NCBI RefSeq assembly: GCF_029269835.1
Contig: NZ_JARJBB010000003.1
Span: 372,001 to 436,000 of the forward strand
DNA length: 64,000 nucleotides
Source: Streptomyces tropicalis
GTDB taxonomy: Bacteria > Actinomycetota > Actinomycetes > Streptomycetales > Streptomycetaceae
Direction of reading: 5' to 3'
Part shown: positions 43,609 through 55,710 of the stretch, piece after piece
How the letters are laid out: the number at the start of each line of letters is the position of its first letter
Position numbering within the stretch: position 1 is the first letter of the stretch
Translations under genes and position numbers: made by a program
The notes under the pieces: model-generated
Told to the model about the DNA's origin: nothing
Database searches by the model: none
Seen by the model: the letters and a program-made list of their open reading frames with translations, nothing else

Positions 43609-44406
43609 TCAGTCGGCCGCGCGGTGCGAGGCACGCGAGGCGCGCGAGGTGCGGGCCGGGGGCCGGGCCGGCGCCTGCTCCGGCTCCGGGAGCGGCGTCT
43701 GCGCCGCGCGGGTCACGTCCGCGACCAGCTCCACCACGTCGGGGCCGTACGCCTGCGAGTTGACCACCTTCAGCAGCAGGACGAAGGAGCCGTTGCCGTA
43801 CTTGCGGGTCAGCCGCTCGTGGTGGCGGGCGAGGTAGCGGGTGGCGGCCTGGTTGGTGATCGCCCGCTGGCCGCAGAACAGGAACACCGGCCGGGACGTG
43901 CGGCGCTCCCCGACGGTCAGGCGCGCCAGCAGCACGTACTCGCTGCGCCCGGCCTCCATCCGGTACTGCTCGCCGCCGATCCGGAACGCGCCGCGGTCCG
44001 GCCCCGGCTCGGCCTCCACGTTCACCCGGACGCCGGGCAGCAGGGAGTGAAGGTGTGCGGCCATCCGGCGGTTCGAGGCGGGCCCGCCGACGCAGAACTC
44101 GGTGCGCTCGCCGAAGCCCTGCTGGGTCGCGTCGTGCGCGACGACCTGGGCGGCGGCGTGGCAGTCCTTGATGAGGGCGGACAGCTCCAGCAGGGCGAAC
44201 ACGTCGTGCCGGGTCACCGTCAACTCCGGCCCGCCGGCGTCCCGGTTGACCACGAGCAGCGACTCGGAGTTGTCCGGCATCCCGAAGAAGGCCTGCTTGC
44301 GGCGGAGCCTGCGCCGCCACAGGTAGGTGCGGGCGAGCCAGCCCAGCGCGGCACTGATGCCGGCGGCTATCACACCCAGGACGATGTTGCGCACGTCGTC
44401 GGTCAT
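43609..44406 (-). CDS. Membrane-anchored protein of unknown function
   Basis: The 265-residue protein has one N-terminal membrane helix (NIVLGVIAAGISAALGWLA) followed by basic residues, so the bulk is cytoplasmic. The core has HDVFALLELSALIKDCHAAAQVVAHD, then GERTEFCVGGPASNRRMAAHLHSLLPGV and FLFCGQRAITNQAATRYLARHH. These read like a nucleotide- or ligand-binding Rossmann-like fold, but I cannot name the family. The last 30 residues are low-complexity (PARPPARTSRASRASH). There is no ribosome-binding site; TAGCAT (44419-44414 on the minus strand) could be a -10 for a leaderless transcript. It is divergent from gamma-glutamyltransferase. Confidence 0.75.
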   Translation of the reverse strand: MTDDVRNIVLGVIAAGISAALGWLARTYLWRRRLRRKQAFFGMPDNSESLLVVNRDAGGPELTVTRHDVFALLELSALIKDCHAAAQVVAHDATQQGFGERTEFCVGGPASNRRMAAHLHSLLPGVRVNVEAEPGPDRGAFRIGGEQYRMEAGRSEYVLLARLTVGERRTSRPVFLFCGQRAITNQAATRYLARHHERLTRKYGNGSFVLLLKVVNSQAYGPDVVELVADVTRAAQTPLPEPEQAPARPPARTSRASRASHRAAD

Positions 44407-44452
44407 GCCCGCGCATGCTAGCGGTTCGGGCGGAACAGTGTTCGAGACGGTC

Positions 44453-44481
44453 CTGACGAGGCCATGGCAATGGTTTAGGCT
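44453..44481 (+). promoter_or_regulatory. Promoter of the gamma-glutamyltransferase gene
   Basis: CTGACG (44453-44458) and TAGGCT (44476-44481) are separated by 17 bases, a good match to the Streptomyces housekeeping consensus (TTGACg, TAgnnT). Transcription would start near 44488, giving a leader of about 23 bases that holds the GGAGG site. Confidence 0.55.
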
Positions 44482-44510
44482 GCGCGGACGGTCTCGGACT
44501 GGAGGTGCGG

Positions 44511-46313
44511 ATGCGTCGCCCTGTCGCACGCAAACTGGCCATTCTCGCGGTGTCGGCCGCCCTGGTGTCGGTGGGGGCCACGGCGCCCCCGGACGGCAGA
44601 GCCCGGCCGGCCGCCGAGAAGACTCCCGTCGCGGTCGGCTACGGCGGCGCCGTGGCCAGCGTCGACCCGGACGCCTCCGCCGCCGGCATCGAGGTGCTGC
44701 GCAAGGGCGGCAACGCCGTCGACGCGGCCGTCGCCACCGCCGCCGCCCTCGGCGTCACCGAGCCCTACTCCTCCGGCATCGGCGGAGGCGGCTACTTCGT
44801 CTACTACGACGCCCGGACCCGCTCGGTGCACACCATCGACGGGCGCGAGACGGCTCCGCGGACCGCCGACTCCGGCCTCTTCCTGGAGAACGGCAAACCC
44901 CTCGCCTTCAACGACGCCGTCAGCAGCGGCCTCAGCGTCGGCACCCCCGGCACCCCCGCCACCTGGCAGGCCGCCCTGGACGCCTGGGGCACCCGGCGGC
45001 TCGGCTCGGTGCTGCGGCCCGCCGAGCGGATCGCCCGCGACGGCTTCACCGTCGACGACACCTTCCGCTCGCAGACGGCCGCCAACGAGACCCGGTTCCG
45101 CTACTTCCCGGACACTGCACGCCTGTTCCTGCCCGGCGGGCAGCTCCCGGCCGTCGGCTCCACCTTCAAGAACCCCGAACTGGCACGCACCTACGAGGAA
45201 CTGGGCGACAAGGGCACCGACGCGGTCTACCACGGCGACATCGGCGACGCGATCACCCGCACCGCCGACCACCCGCCGGTCGACCCCAAGTCCGGCTGGA
45301 ACGCCCGGCCCGGCAAGCTGTCGGACCAGGACCTCGCCGCCTACCGCGCCAAGTACCAGGCACCGACCAGGACTTCGTACCGCGGCCTCGGCGTCTACTC
45401 CATAGCGCCCTCCTCCTCCGGCGGCACCACGGTCGGCGAGGCGCTCAACATCCTGGAGCGGACGAACCTCTCGAAGGCCAGCGAGGTCCAGTACCTGCAC
45501 CACTACATCGAGGCCAGCCGCATCGCCTTCGCCGACCGCGGACGCTGGGTCGGCGACCCGGCCTACGAGGACGTACCGACGAAGGGGCTGCTGTCGCAGC
45601 GGTTCGCCGACTCGCGGGCCTGCCTCATCAAGGACGACGCGGTCCTGCACAGCCCCCTCGCCCCGGGCGACCCGCGCCACCCGGCACCCTGCCAGAAGGG
45701 CGGCAAGGCGGCCCCGACCACCTACGAGGGGCAGAACACCACCCACCTCACGGTCGCCGACCGGTGGGGCAACGTCGTGTCCTACACCCTCACCATCGAG
45801 CAGACCGGCGGCAGCGGCATGACCGTCCCCGGCCGGGGATTCCTGCTCAACAACGAGCTGACCGACTTCTCCTTCGCCCCGGCCAGCCCGGCCGTGCACG
45901 ACCCGAACCTGCCCGGTCCGGGCAAGCGGCCGCGCTCGTCGATCTCGCCGACCATCGTCCTCGACCGGCAGGACCGGCCCGTGGTCGCGCTCGGTTCGCC
46001 CGGCGGCGCGACCATCATCACCACCGTGCTCCAGACGCTGACCGAGTTCCTCGACCGAGGGCTGCCGCTGGTCGACGCGATCGCCGCGCCGCGCGCCAGC
46101 CAGCGCAACGCGGCGACCACCGAACTCGAACCCGGCCTGTACGACAGCGCGACGCGCAGGCAACTGGAGGCGATCGGGCACTCCTTCACCCTCAACCCCG
46201 AGATCGGCGCCGCCACCGGAGTACAGCGGCTGCCGAACGGCAAGTGGCTGGCCGCGGCGGAGAAGGTGCGCCGGGGCGGCGGCTCGGCGATGGTGGTGGA
46301 CCCGGCCCCGTGA
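44511..46313 (+). CDS. ggt: Gamma-glutamyltransferase (secreted)
   Basis: The 600-residue precursor has a signal peptide to about residue 35 (LAILAVSAALVSVGATA). The N-terminal chain has SVDPDASAAGIEVLRKGGNAVDAAVATAAALGV and GIGGGGYFVYYD. The autoprocessing and catalytic Thr is in GQNTTHLTVADRWGN, where cleavage before the second Thr yields the small subunit with GSGMTVPGRGFLLNNELTDF and SSISPTIV. It hydrolyses or transfers gamma-glutamyl groups from glutathione. The small subunit lacks obvious defects. GGAGG lies 5 bases before ATG 44511. Confidence 0.95.
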   Translation: MRRPVARKLAILAVSAALVSVGATAPPDGRARPAAEKTPVAVGYGGAVASVDPDASAAGIEVLRKGGNAVDAAVATAAALGVTEPYSSGIGGGGYFVYYDARTRSVHTIDGRETAPRTADSGLFLENGKPLAFNDAVSSGLSVGTPGTPATWQAALDAWGTRRLGSVLRPAERIARDGFTVDDTFRSQTAANETRFRYFPDTARLFLPGGQLPAVGSTFKNPELARTYEELGDKGTDAVYHGDIGDAITRTADHPPVDPKSGWNARPGKLSDQDLAAYRAKYQAPTRTSYRGLGVYSIAPSSSGGTTVGEALNILERTNLSKASEVQYLHHYIEASRIAFADRGRWVGDPAYEDVPTKGLLSQRFADSRACLIKDDAVLHSPLAPGDPRHPAPCQKGGKAAPTTYEGQNTTHLTVADRWGNVVSYTLTIEQTGGSGMTVPGRGFLLNNELTDFSFAPASPAVHDPNLPGPGKRPRSSISPTIVLDRQDRPVVALGSPGGATIITTVLQTLTEFLDRGLPLVDAIAAPRASQRNAATTELEPGLYDSATRRQLEAIGHSFTLNPEIGAATGVQRLPNGKWLAAAEKVRRGGGSAMVVDPAP

Positions 46314-46416
46314 CGACGTCGCGGGCGGGCCGGTCGTCGGTCCGCCCCGCCGCACCACCCGGCACCGGGCCGAGCGGGTCACGTGGTGGCCGCCGTCCGG
46401 CTTCCGGCGCCTTCCG

Positions 46417-46440
46417 GCACGATCCGCCGTCGGATCGTGC
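46417..46440. terminator. Bidirectional hairpin terminator
   Basis: GCACGATCCG and CGGATCGTGC form a perfect 10-base stem with a CCGT loop between the convergent gamma-glutamyltransferase and ClpC-like genes. Confidence 0.7.
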
Positions 46441-46518
46441 GGGGCCGCATACCGGGGCCGTGGCGGGCGCGCCGCGCGCCGGACGCGCCGGGGGATCCCG
46501 GGCGGCGCCGGGTTCGGG

Positions 46519-49083
<2,565 letters not shown>

Positions 49084-49229
49084 CGCGTCCCTCCGTGCCT
49101 GACGACATGCCGGCGCCGGTCACCCGGCCGGGTGGTTCCTGCCACGATGTCACGATCTGCACCGCGGGGCATGTCCGGAAGGCGCCGGGCGGCGCGGGCT
49201 GGAGGAGGCGTCCCGGAGGGCGGGCCGGG

Positions 49230-50006
<777 letters not shown>

Positions 50007-50013
50007 GCCAATT

Positions 50014-50032
50014 ACTATACCGGTATTAGAAT
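50014..50032. promoter_or_regulatory. Overlapping divergent leaderless promoters with palindromic operator
   Basis: The palindrome ATACCGGTAT (50017-50026) sits between a minus-strand -10 (TATAGT, 50019-50014) for methionine aminopeptidase and a plus-strand -10 (TAGAAT, 50027-50032) for the XRE gene. Each -10 lies about 7 bases from its start codon and neither gene has a ribosome-binding site. A dimeric repressor at the palindrome would block both; the XRE protein itself is the obvious candidate. Confidence 0.6.
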
Positions 50033-50038
50033 GACGGC

Positions 50039-50290
50039 ATGGTGCGCACCCCCCTCACCCCCGAAGAACGCGAGCGCGGCGAGCGGCTCGGCCGGCTGCT
50101 GCGCGAGGCCCGCGGCGGCCGCAGCATGACCGCGGTCGCGGCGAGTGCGGGGATCTCCGCGGAGACCCTGCGCAAGATCGAGACGGGCCGCGCCCCGACA
50201 CCGGCCTTCTTCACGGTGGCGGCGCTGGCCCGCGCCCTCGGCCTGTCCATGGACGAGCTGGCCGAACACTGCACGCCGCTCCCGGTCTGA
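50039..50290 (+). CDS. Minimal XRE-family DNA-binding regulator
   Basis: The 83-residue protein is little more than a helix-turn-helix: ERLGRLLREARGGRSMTAVAASAGISAETLRKIETGRAPTPAFFTVAALARALG. It has no effector domain. ATG at 50039 would be the transcript start of a leaderless mRNA (TAGAAT at 50027-50032). It most likely regulates itself and the divergent methionine aminopeptidase gene through ATACCGGTAT. Confidence 0.88.
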   Translation: MVRTPLTPEERERGERLGRLLREARGGRSMTAVAASAGISAETLRKIETGRAPTPAFFTVAALARALGLSMDELAEHCTPLPV

Positions 50291-50299
50291 CGCCGCCCC

Positions 50300-50610
50300 G
50301 TCCGAGGGGCCGGCCCGGCGGCGCGGAGGGCATCCCGCGGCACGGCGTCGCACGCCCCGCCGCCGAGGTCGGCAGGGCCGTGCTGGGCCTCGCCGCGCTC
50401 GGGCGCCACCGCGAGGTGCCGGTCCTGCTCGACGCCTACGTCCGGGCGCGCACCCCGGAGGGGGCGGCGCGCAGCGCGGGGGAGGGCCCGCGGCGGCCGG
50501 CCCCCCTGCTCCTGGAGGCCGCCCGGGGCGTGTCCGGGGAGCCCCTCGGGGACCTCGTGCACGCTCTCCGCGTCGCGGGCCGCGCCGGCCGACCACCCGG
50601 GACACCTCCC
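50300..50610 (+). pseudogene. Possible gene remnant with coding-like composition
   Basis: In one forward frame this stretch has GC-rich third positions and reads like protein (RAVLGLAALGRHREVPVLLDAYVRAR, then LLLEAARGVSGEPLGDLVHALRVAG). It looks like a helical-repeat protein piece, but no credible start precedes it and it decays into Pro/Gly-rich text after 50600. It may instead be noncoding sequence that happens to read well. Confidence 0.3.
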
Positions 50611-50779
50611 GGGCCCACCCGTCCCACACCCCCCTCAGACCCCGTCCGGCCCTCCCGGGCAGGGCGGGACGTCCCGCCCGGTCACCCCTCACTCACCCAC
50701 AGGGGTGTGAATCGTGATCGACTCCGCGGGTTCGCGACGATGGTCTTGGCAAGGCGGTCCCGGGGGCTTACGTTCGACC

Positions 50780-50807
50780 CTCTACGCCCTGCTCTACGTG
50801 CGTAGAG
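50780..50807. promoter_or_regulatory. CTCTACG repeat and inverted repeat upstream of the pyrimidine-degradation operon
   Basis: CTCTACG occurs at 50780-50786 and again at 50792-50798, where it pairs with CGTAGAG at 50801-50807 as a perfect 7-base inverted repeat with a TG spacer. It ends 30 bases before the start of the first ureidopropionase gene. It is a candidate operator for the PucR-type regulator encoded at 53049, or a promoter-proximal hairpin. Confidence 0.5.
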
Positions 50808-50836
50808 GCTGTGACGTACCGCCGAAGGAGCAGCTC

Positions 50837-51679
50837 ATGGCCAACGTCGTCCGCGCGGCCCTGGTCCAGGCCACCTGGACCGGCGACACCGCGTCCATGA
50901 TCGCCAAACACGAGGAGCACGCCCGGGCGGCGGCCCGTGAGGGCGCCCGGGTCATCGGGTTCCAGGAAGTCTTCAACGCGCCCTACTTCTGCCAGGTCCA
51001 GGACCCGGAGCACTACCGCTGGGCCGAGCCGGTCCCGGACGGGCCGACCGTGCGCCGGATGCAGGACCTCGCCCGTGAGACCGGCATGGTCGTCGTCGTG
51101 CCCGTCTTCGAGGTCGAGCAGGCGGGCTTCTACTACAACACCGCCGCCGTGATCGACGCCGACGGCACCTACCTCGGCAAGTACCGCAAGCACCACATCC
51201 CCCAGGTGAAGGGCTTCTGGGAGAAGTTCTACTTCCGCCCCGGCAACCTCGGCTGGCCCGTCTTCGACACCGCCGTCGGCAAGGTCGGCGTCTACATCTG
51301 CTACGACCGCCACTTCCCCGAGGGCTGGCGGCAGCTCGGTCTGGGCGGCGCCCAGCTCGTCTACAACCCCTCGGTCACCCACCGCGGCCTGTCCGCCCAC
51401 CTGTGGAAGCTGGAACAGCCGGCGGCCGCCGTCGCCAACGAGTACTTCGTCGCCGCGATCAACCGCGTGGGCCGCGAGGAGTACGGCGACAACGACTTCT
51501 ACGGGACCTCGTACTTCGTCGACCCGCGCGGGCAGTTCGTCGGGGACGTCGCCGACGACACCAAGGAGCAACTCCTCGTCCGCGACCTCGACTTCCAGCT
51601 GATCGACGAGGTCCGGCAGCAGTGGGCCTTCTACCGCGACCGCCGTCCCGACGCCTACGAAGGGCTGGTCCGGCCATGA
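50837..51679 (+). CDS. Nitrilase-family N-carbamoyl-beta-alanine amidohydrolase (beta-ureidopropionase), copy 1
   Basis: The 280-residue enzyme has the nitrilase triad Glu44 (GFQEVF), Lys118 (YRKHHIPQ) and Cys155 (YICYDRHFPEGW). The segments GFWEKFYFRPGN and YGDNDFYGTSYFVDP are characteristic of beta-ureidopropionase-like enzymes. It would release beta-alanine, CO2 and ammonia from N-carbamoyl-beta-alanine, the last step of reductive pyrimidine degradation. The gene overlaps the aminotransferase start (ATGA, 51676-51679). A paralogue of exactly the same length lies at 54813-55655. GAAGGAG precedes the ATG. Confidence 0.9.
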   Translation: MANVVRAALVQATWTGDTASMIAKHEEHARAAAREGARVIGFQEVFNAPYFCQVQDPEHYRWAEPVPDGPTVRRMQDLARETGMVVVVPVFEVEQAGFYYNTAAVIDADGTYLGKYRKHHIPQVKGFWEKFYFRPGNLGWPVFDTAVGKVGVYICYDRHFPEGWRQLGLGGAQLVYNPSVTHRGLSAHLWKLEQPAAAVANEYFVAAINRVGREEYGDNDFYGTSYFVDPRGQFVGDVADDTKEQLLVRDLDFQLIDEVRQQWAFYRDRRPDAYEGLVRP

Positions 51680-52959
51680 GCGACCTGTACGCCCGTCACC
51701 GGGCCGTCCTGCCCGACTGGCTGGCCCTCTACTACGAGGACCCCATCGAGATCACCCACGGCGAGGGCCGCCACGTCTGGGACGCCGACGGGCGGCGCTA
51801 CCTGGACTTCTTCGGCGGCATCCTCACCACCATGACCGCGCACGCGCTGCCCGAGGTGACGAAGGCGGTGAGCGAGCAGGCCGGCCGGATCATCCACTCC
51901 TCCACGCTCTACCTCAACCGCCCGATGGTGGAACTGGCCGAACGCATCGCCCAGGTGAGCGGCATCCCGGACGCCCGCGTCTTCTTCACCACCTCCGGCA
52001 CCGAGGCCAACGACACCGCCCTGCTGCTCGCCACCGCCCACCGCCGCAGCAACGCGATCCTGGCCCTGCGCAACAGCTACCACGGCCGCTCCTTCAGCAC
52101 GGTGGGCATCACCGGCAACCGCGGCTGGTCCCCGACCTCGCTGTCCCCGCTGCAGACCCTCTACGTGCACGGCGGCGTCCGCACCCGCGGCCCGTTCGCC
52201 GACCTGGACGACGACGCGTTCGTCGCCGCCTGCACCGACGACCTGCGGGACCTGCTCGGCCACACCCGGCCGCCCGCCGCCCTGATCGCCGAACCCGTGC
52301 AGGGCGTCGGCGGGTTCACCTCCGGCCCGGACGGACTCCTCGGCGCCTTCCGCGAGATCCTCCGTGAGCACGGCGTGCTGTGGATCTCCGACGAGGTGCA
52401 GACCGGCTGGGGCCGCACCGGCGACCACTTCTGGGGCTGGCAGGCCCACGGACAGAACGGCCCGCCGGACATGCTCACCTTCGCCAAGGGCGTCGGCAAC
52501 GGCATGTCCATCGGCGGCGTCGTCGCCCGCGCCGAGATCATGAACTGCCTGGACGCCAACAGCATCTCCACCTTCGGCGGCACCCAGCTCACCATGGCGG
52601 CCGGCCTCGCAAACCTCGCGTACCTCCTGGAACACGACCTCCAGGGCAACGCCCGGCGGGTCGGCGGCCTGCTCATCGAGCGGCTGCGGGCCGTCGCCGC
52701 GCAGCTTCCCGGGGTGCGCGAGGTGCGCGGGCGCGGCCTGATGATCGGGGTGGAGATGGCCGTACCCGGCACGGACCGCGCCGACCCGCGGGCGGCCGCC
52801 GCCGTGCTGGAGGCGGCCCGCGCGGACGGCCTGCTCATCGGCAAGGGCGGCGGCCACGACACCAGCGCCCTGCGCATCGCCCCGCCCCTGTCCCTGACCG
52901 TCGCGGAGGCCGAGGAGGGCGCCGCGATCCTCGAACGCGCGCTGCGGAGCGCGCAGTAG
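51676..52959 (+). CDS. Class III PLP aminotransferase (beta-alanine/glyoxylate type)
   Basis: The 427-residue enzyme has FFTTSGTEANDTALLLA for cofactor binding, NSYHGRSFSTVG, the Asp in WISDEVQTGWGRTG and the PLP Lys in LTFAKGVGNGMS. It resembles alanine-glyoxylate or beta-alanine aminotransferases. In this operon it would pass the amino group of beta-alanine to an oxo acid and yield malonate semialdehyde. Overlap with the first ureidopropionase gene couples their translation. Confidence 0.92.
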   Translation: MSDLYARHRAVLPDWLALYYEDPIEITHGEGRHVWDADGRRYLDFFGGILTTMTAHALPEVTKAVSEQAGRIIHSSTLYLNRPMVELAERIAQVSGIPDARVFFTTSGTEANDTALLLATAHRRSNAILALRNSYHGRSFSTVGITGNRGWSPTSLSPLQTLYVHGGVRTRGPFADLDDDAFVAACTDDLRDLLGHTRPPAALIAEPVQGVGGFTSGPDGLLGAFREILREHGVLWISDEVQTGWGRTGDHFWGWQAHGQNGPPDMLTFAKGVGNGMSIGGVVARAEIMNCLDANSISTFGGTQLTMAAGLANLAYLLEHDLQGNARRVGGLLIERLRAVAAQLPGVREVRGRGLMIGVEMAVPGTDRADPRAAAAVLEAARADGLLIGKGGGHDTSALRIAPPLSLTVAEAEEGAAILERALRSAQ

Positions 52960-53048
52960 CAACCGGCCCCCGGCCCCCGGCTCCGACCGGCGACCGGGGG
53001 CCGGGTCGGAAGCACCGGTCCGAGCCGGTCCGAGCAAGGGAACACGCC

Positions 53049-54632
53049 ATGACCACCGCCTCGGAAGCCCTGAAGCCCACCGGGCAGCCCGAATCCGCCC
53101 TGTCGGTCCGCCAGGTCCTCACCCTGGAGCGGGTGCTGGCCGGGGAGCCGGAGGTCGTGGCGGGCGCGGGTCAGCTCGACCGGCCGGTGCGCTGGGTGCA
53201 CGTCGCCGAGGCCGCCGACGTCGGCGTGATGCTCAGCGGCGGCGAGATGGTGCTGACCACCGGCGTGCTGCTCGCCGGCGACGAGGACAAGCAGGCCGAG
53301 TACATCCGCTCGCTGCACCGCGCGGAGGCGGCCGCCGTGGTCCTCGGCCTCGGCCGGGCCTTCCCCGCTCCGCCGGACGTGATGCGCCGGGCGGCCGAAC
53401 GCTGCGGACTGCCCCTGGTGGTGCTGCACCGCCCCTTCCCCTTCGCGGAGCTGACCGAGGAGGTCCAGTCCCGCCTGGTGCGGCGGAAGTTCGCCGCCGT
53501 CAGCCTGTCGGAGTCCGTGCGCACCGCGCTCACCGCGCTGATCACCGCGGGCGCCCCGCTGCAGCGGCTGCTCGACGAGGTCGCCGCGCACAGCGCCTGC
53601 CCCGTCGTCGTCACCAACCTCGCCCACCGCGTCCTCGCCACCGCGGGGGAGCGTCCGGCGGTGGACGACGTGCTGCGCGACTGGGAACGCATCGCCCGGC
53701 AGGCCGGCGGCAGCGAGGGCGACGGCTGGATCCGCGCCGAGCTGGGCGGCCGCGGCGAGCGCTGGGGCCGGATCCTGCTCTGCGGGCACCGCGGCGACAC
53801 GGCCACCGGACGGCTGCTCGCCGACCGCGCCGCCGAGGCCCTCGTCCTGCACCGCATGCTCGGCGGGACCGTCGCCTGCTCGTGGGAGGAGCAGTCCGCG
53901 CAGAGCCTGCTCACCGACCTGGTCAGCGGCGTGGTACCGGCCCGGCAGCTGCTGCCCCGGGCGCGCGCCGCCGGACTGCCCGTCAACCGGCGCACCTTCG
54001 TCCCCCTCGTCGTCCGCCACGGCTCACCCGCCGAACTCGACCGCCTGCTGCGCCTGCTGGGCCTGTCCGGGCTGGTCGCCGAACTCGCCGACGACGCCAC
54101 CGCCGTCCTGCTCAGCCTCGCCCGCGACCAGGACGCGGACGCCCTCACGACGCACTTCGCGGCGCGGCTGCGCGCCGAGTCCGGCACCGCCCGCACCGTC
54201 GTGGCCGCCGCGCACGCCCGGACCGCGTGGGACGACGTGCCCGCCGGACTGCGCGAGGCCCGGCACGTCGCCGACGCCGTCGCGGACTCCGCGGCCGGCC
54301 TCGCCCTGCCGCCCGTGGTGCGCCTGCGGGACGTCCATCTGCGCGGCCTCGTCCGGCTGCTGCGCGACGACCCGCACGTGCAGTCCTTCGCCGAGCGGGA
54401 GCTGGACGGGCTGCTCGAACCCGGCGACGACGACCTGCTGTCCGTGCTGCGCACCTACCTCGCCACCGGCCGCAACAAGTCCCGCACCGCCCAGCTGCAC
54501 CACGTCTCCCGGCCCGCGCTCTACCGCCGCCTTGAGGTCATACAGAGCCGGCTCGGCGTCGACCTCGACGACTTCGAGCAGGCCGCTTCGGTGCACATCG
54601 CGCTCCTCGCGCACGATGCGCAACAACAGTGA
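53049..54632 (+). CDS. PucR-family transcriptional regulator
   Basis: The 527-residue regulator has the PucR N-terminal domain (SVRQVLTLERVLAGEPEVVAGAGQLDRPVRWVHVAE, then MLSGGEMVLTTGVLLA). A middle GGDEF-like region precedes the C-terminal PucR helix-turn-helix (LLSVLRTYLATGRNKSRTAQLHHVSRPALYRRLEVIQSRLGVDLDD). PucR proteins control purine or pyrimidine breakdown. Its place between the two ureidopropionase genes makes it the probable regulator of this whole cluster. AAGGGAA precedes ATG 53049. Confidence 0.93.
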   Translation: MTTASEALKPTGQPESALSVRQVLTLERVLAGEPEVVAGAGQLDRPVRWVHVAEAADVGVMLSGGEMVLTTGVLLAGDEDKQAEYIRSLHRAEAAAVVLGLGRAFPAPPDVMRRAAERCGLPLVVLHRPFPFAELTEEVQSRLVRRKFAAVSLSESVRTALTALITAGAPLQRLLDEVAAHSACPVVVTNLAHRVLATAGERPAVDDVLRDWERIARQAGGSEGDGWIRAELGGRGERWGRILLCGHRGDTATGRLLADRAAEALVLHRMLGGTVACSWEEQSAQSLLTDLVSGVVPARQLLPRARAAGLPVNRRTFVPLVVRHGSPAELDRLLRLLGLSGLVAELADDATAVLLSLARDQDADALTTHFAARLRAESGTARTVVAAAHARTAWDDVPAGLREARHVADAVADSAAGLALPPVVRLRDVHLRGLVRLLRDDPHVQSFAERELDGLLEPGDDDLLSVLRTYLATGRNKSRTAQLHHVSRPALYRRLEVIQSRLGVDLDDFEQAASVHIALLAHDAQQQ

Positions 54633-54812
54633 CCCCGACGTCCGAAACAGCCGGGCAACGCGGCACGAGCTGGGAAAACGGCGGTGAAACATGGGGCAGG
54701 GCCAGAGTGACACAGTGGCACGCCGCACCCGCGCAGACGTGACACGGTGCACATCGAAGCGGGCTCGCCCCCTTCCCTACGCTCGCCGCACACCGAACGA
54801 GTGGAGGTCCCG

Positions 54813-55655
54813 ATGAGCAGAGTGATCCGAGCCGCCCTCTTCCAGACCGCCTGGACCGGCGACAAGGAGTCGATGATCCGCGTCCACGAGCAGGCGGCCC
54901 GCGACGCGGCCGCCCAGGGCGCCCAGGTCCTGTGCTTCCAGGAGCTGTTCTACGGACCGTACTTCTGCCAGGTCCAGGACCCGGCGTTCTACGAGTACGC
55001 CGAGCAGATCCCCGAGGGCCCCATCGTGCAGCGCTTCCAGTCGCTGGCCAGGGAGCTGGGCATCATCCTCATCCTACCGATGTACGAGGAGGAGCAGCCC
55101 GGCGTGCTCTACAACACGGCCGCCGTGATCGACGCGGACGGCTCGTACCTCGGCAAGTACCGCAAGACCCACATCCCGCAGGTCAAGGGCTTCTGGGAGA
55201 AGTTCTACTTCCGTCCGGGCAACGGCGGATGGCCGATCTTCGACACCGCCGTCGGCAGGATCGGCGTCTACATCTGCTACGACCGTCACTTCCCGGAGGG
55301 CTGGCGGGCCCTCGGCCTCGGCGGCGCCGAGGTCGTCTTCAACCCGTCGGCGACCTCGCGCGGACTGTCCGGCTACCTGTGGCAGCTGGAGCAGCCGGCG
55401 GCCGCCGTCGCCAACGAGTACTTCGTCGGCGCGATCAACCGGGTCGGCGTCGAGGAGTACGGCGACAACGACTTCTACGGGACCTCGTACTTCGTGGACC
55501 CGGAGGCGCAGTTCATCGGCGAGGTCGCCAGCGACAAGGAGACCGAACTCGTCGTGCGCGACCTGGACATGGCCAAGCTGCGCGAGGTCCGCGACCGCTG
55601 GCAGTTCTACCGGGACCGCGAGCCCGGCACCTACTCCCCGCTGACCGCCCCCTGA
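54813..55655 (+). CDS. Nitrilase-family N-carbamoyl-beta-alanine amidohydrolase (beta-ureidopropionase), copy 2
   Basis: The 280-residue enzyme has Glu44 (CFQELF), Lys118 (YRKTHIPQ) and Cys155 (YICYDRHFPEGW) at exactly the positions of the copy at 50837 and aligns with it without gaps by eye. Differences cluster in surface and substrate-lid segments (FYGPYFCQVQDPAFYEYAEQ against FNAPYFCQVQDPEHYRWAEP), so the two may prefer different carbamoyl amino acids. It directly precedes dihydropyrimidinase, forming the classic ring-opening and decarbamoylation pair. GGAGG precedes ATG 54813; TACGCT at about 54778-54783 may be a -10. Confidence 0.9.
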   Translation: MSRVIRAALFQTAWTGDKESMIRVHEQAARDAAAQGAQVLCFQELFYGPYFCQVQDPAFYEYAEQIPEGPIVQRFQSLARELGIILILPMYEEEQPGVLYNTAAVIDADGSYLGKYRKTHIPQVKGFWEKFYFRPGNGGWPIFDTAVGRIGVYICYDRHFPEGWRALGLGGAEVVFNPSATSRGLSGYLWQLEQPAAAVANEYFVGAINRVGVEEYGDNDFYGTSYFVDPEAQFIGEVASDKETELVVRDLDMAKLREVRDRWQFYRDREPGTYSPLTAP

Positions 55656-55710
55656 CCCCCGGGTGCCCCGCGTGACCTCCCGTGCACCCACGACCGGAAG
55701 GAGAGGAAGC

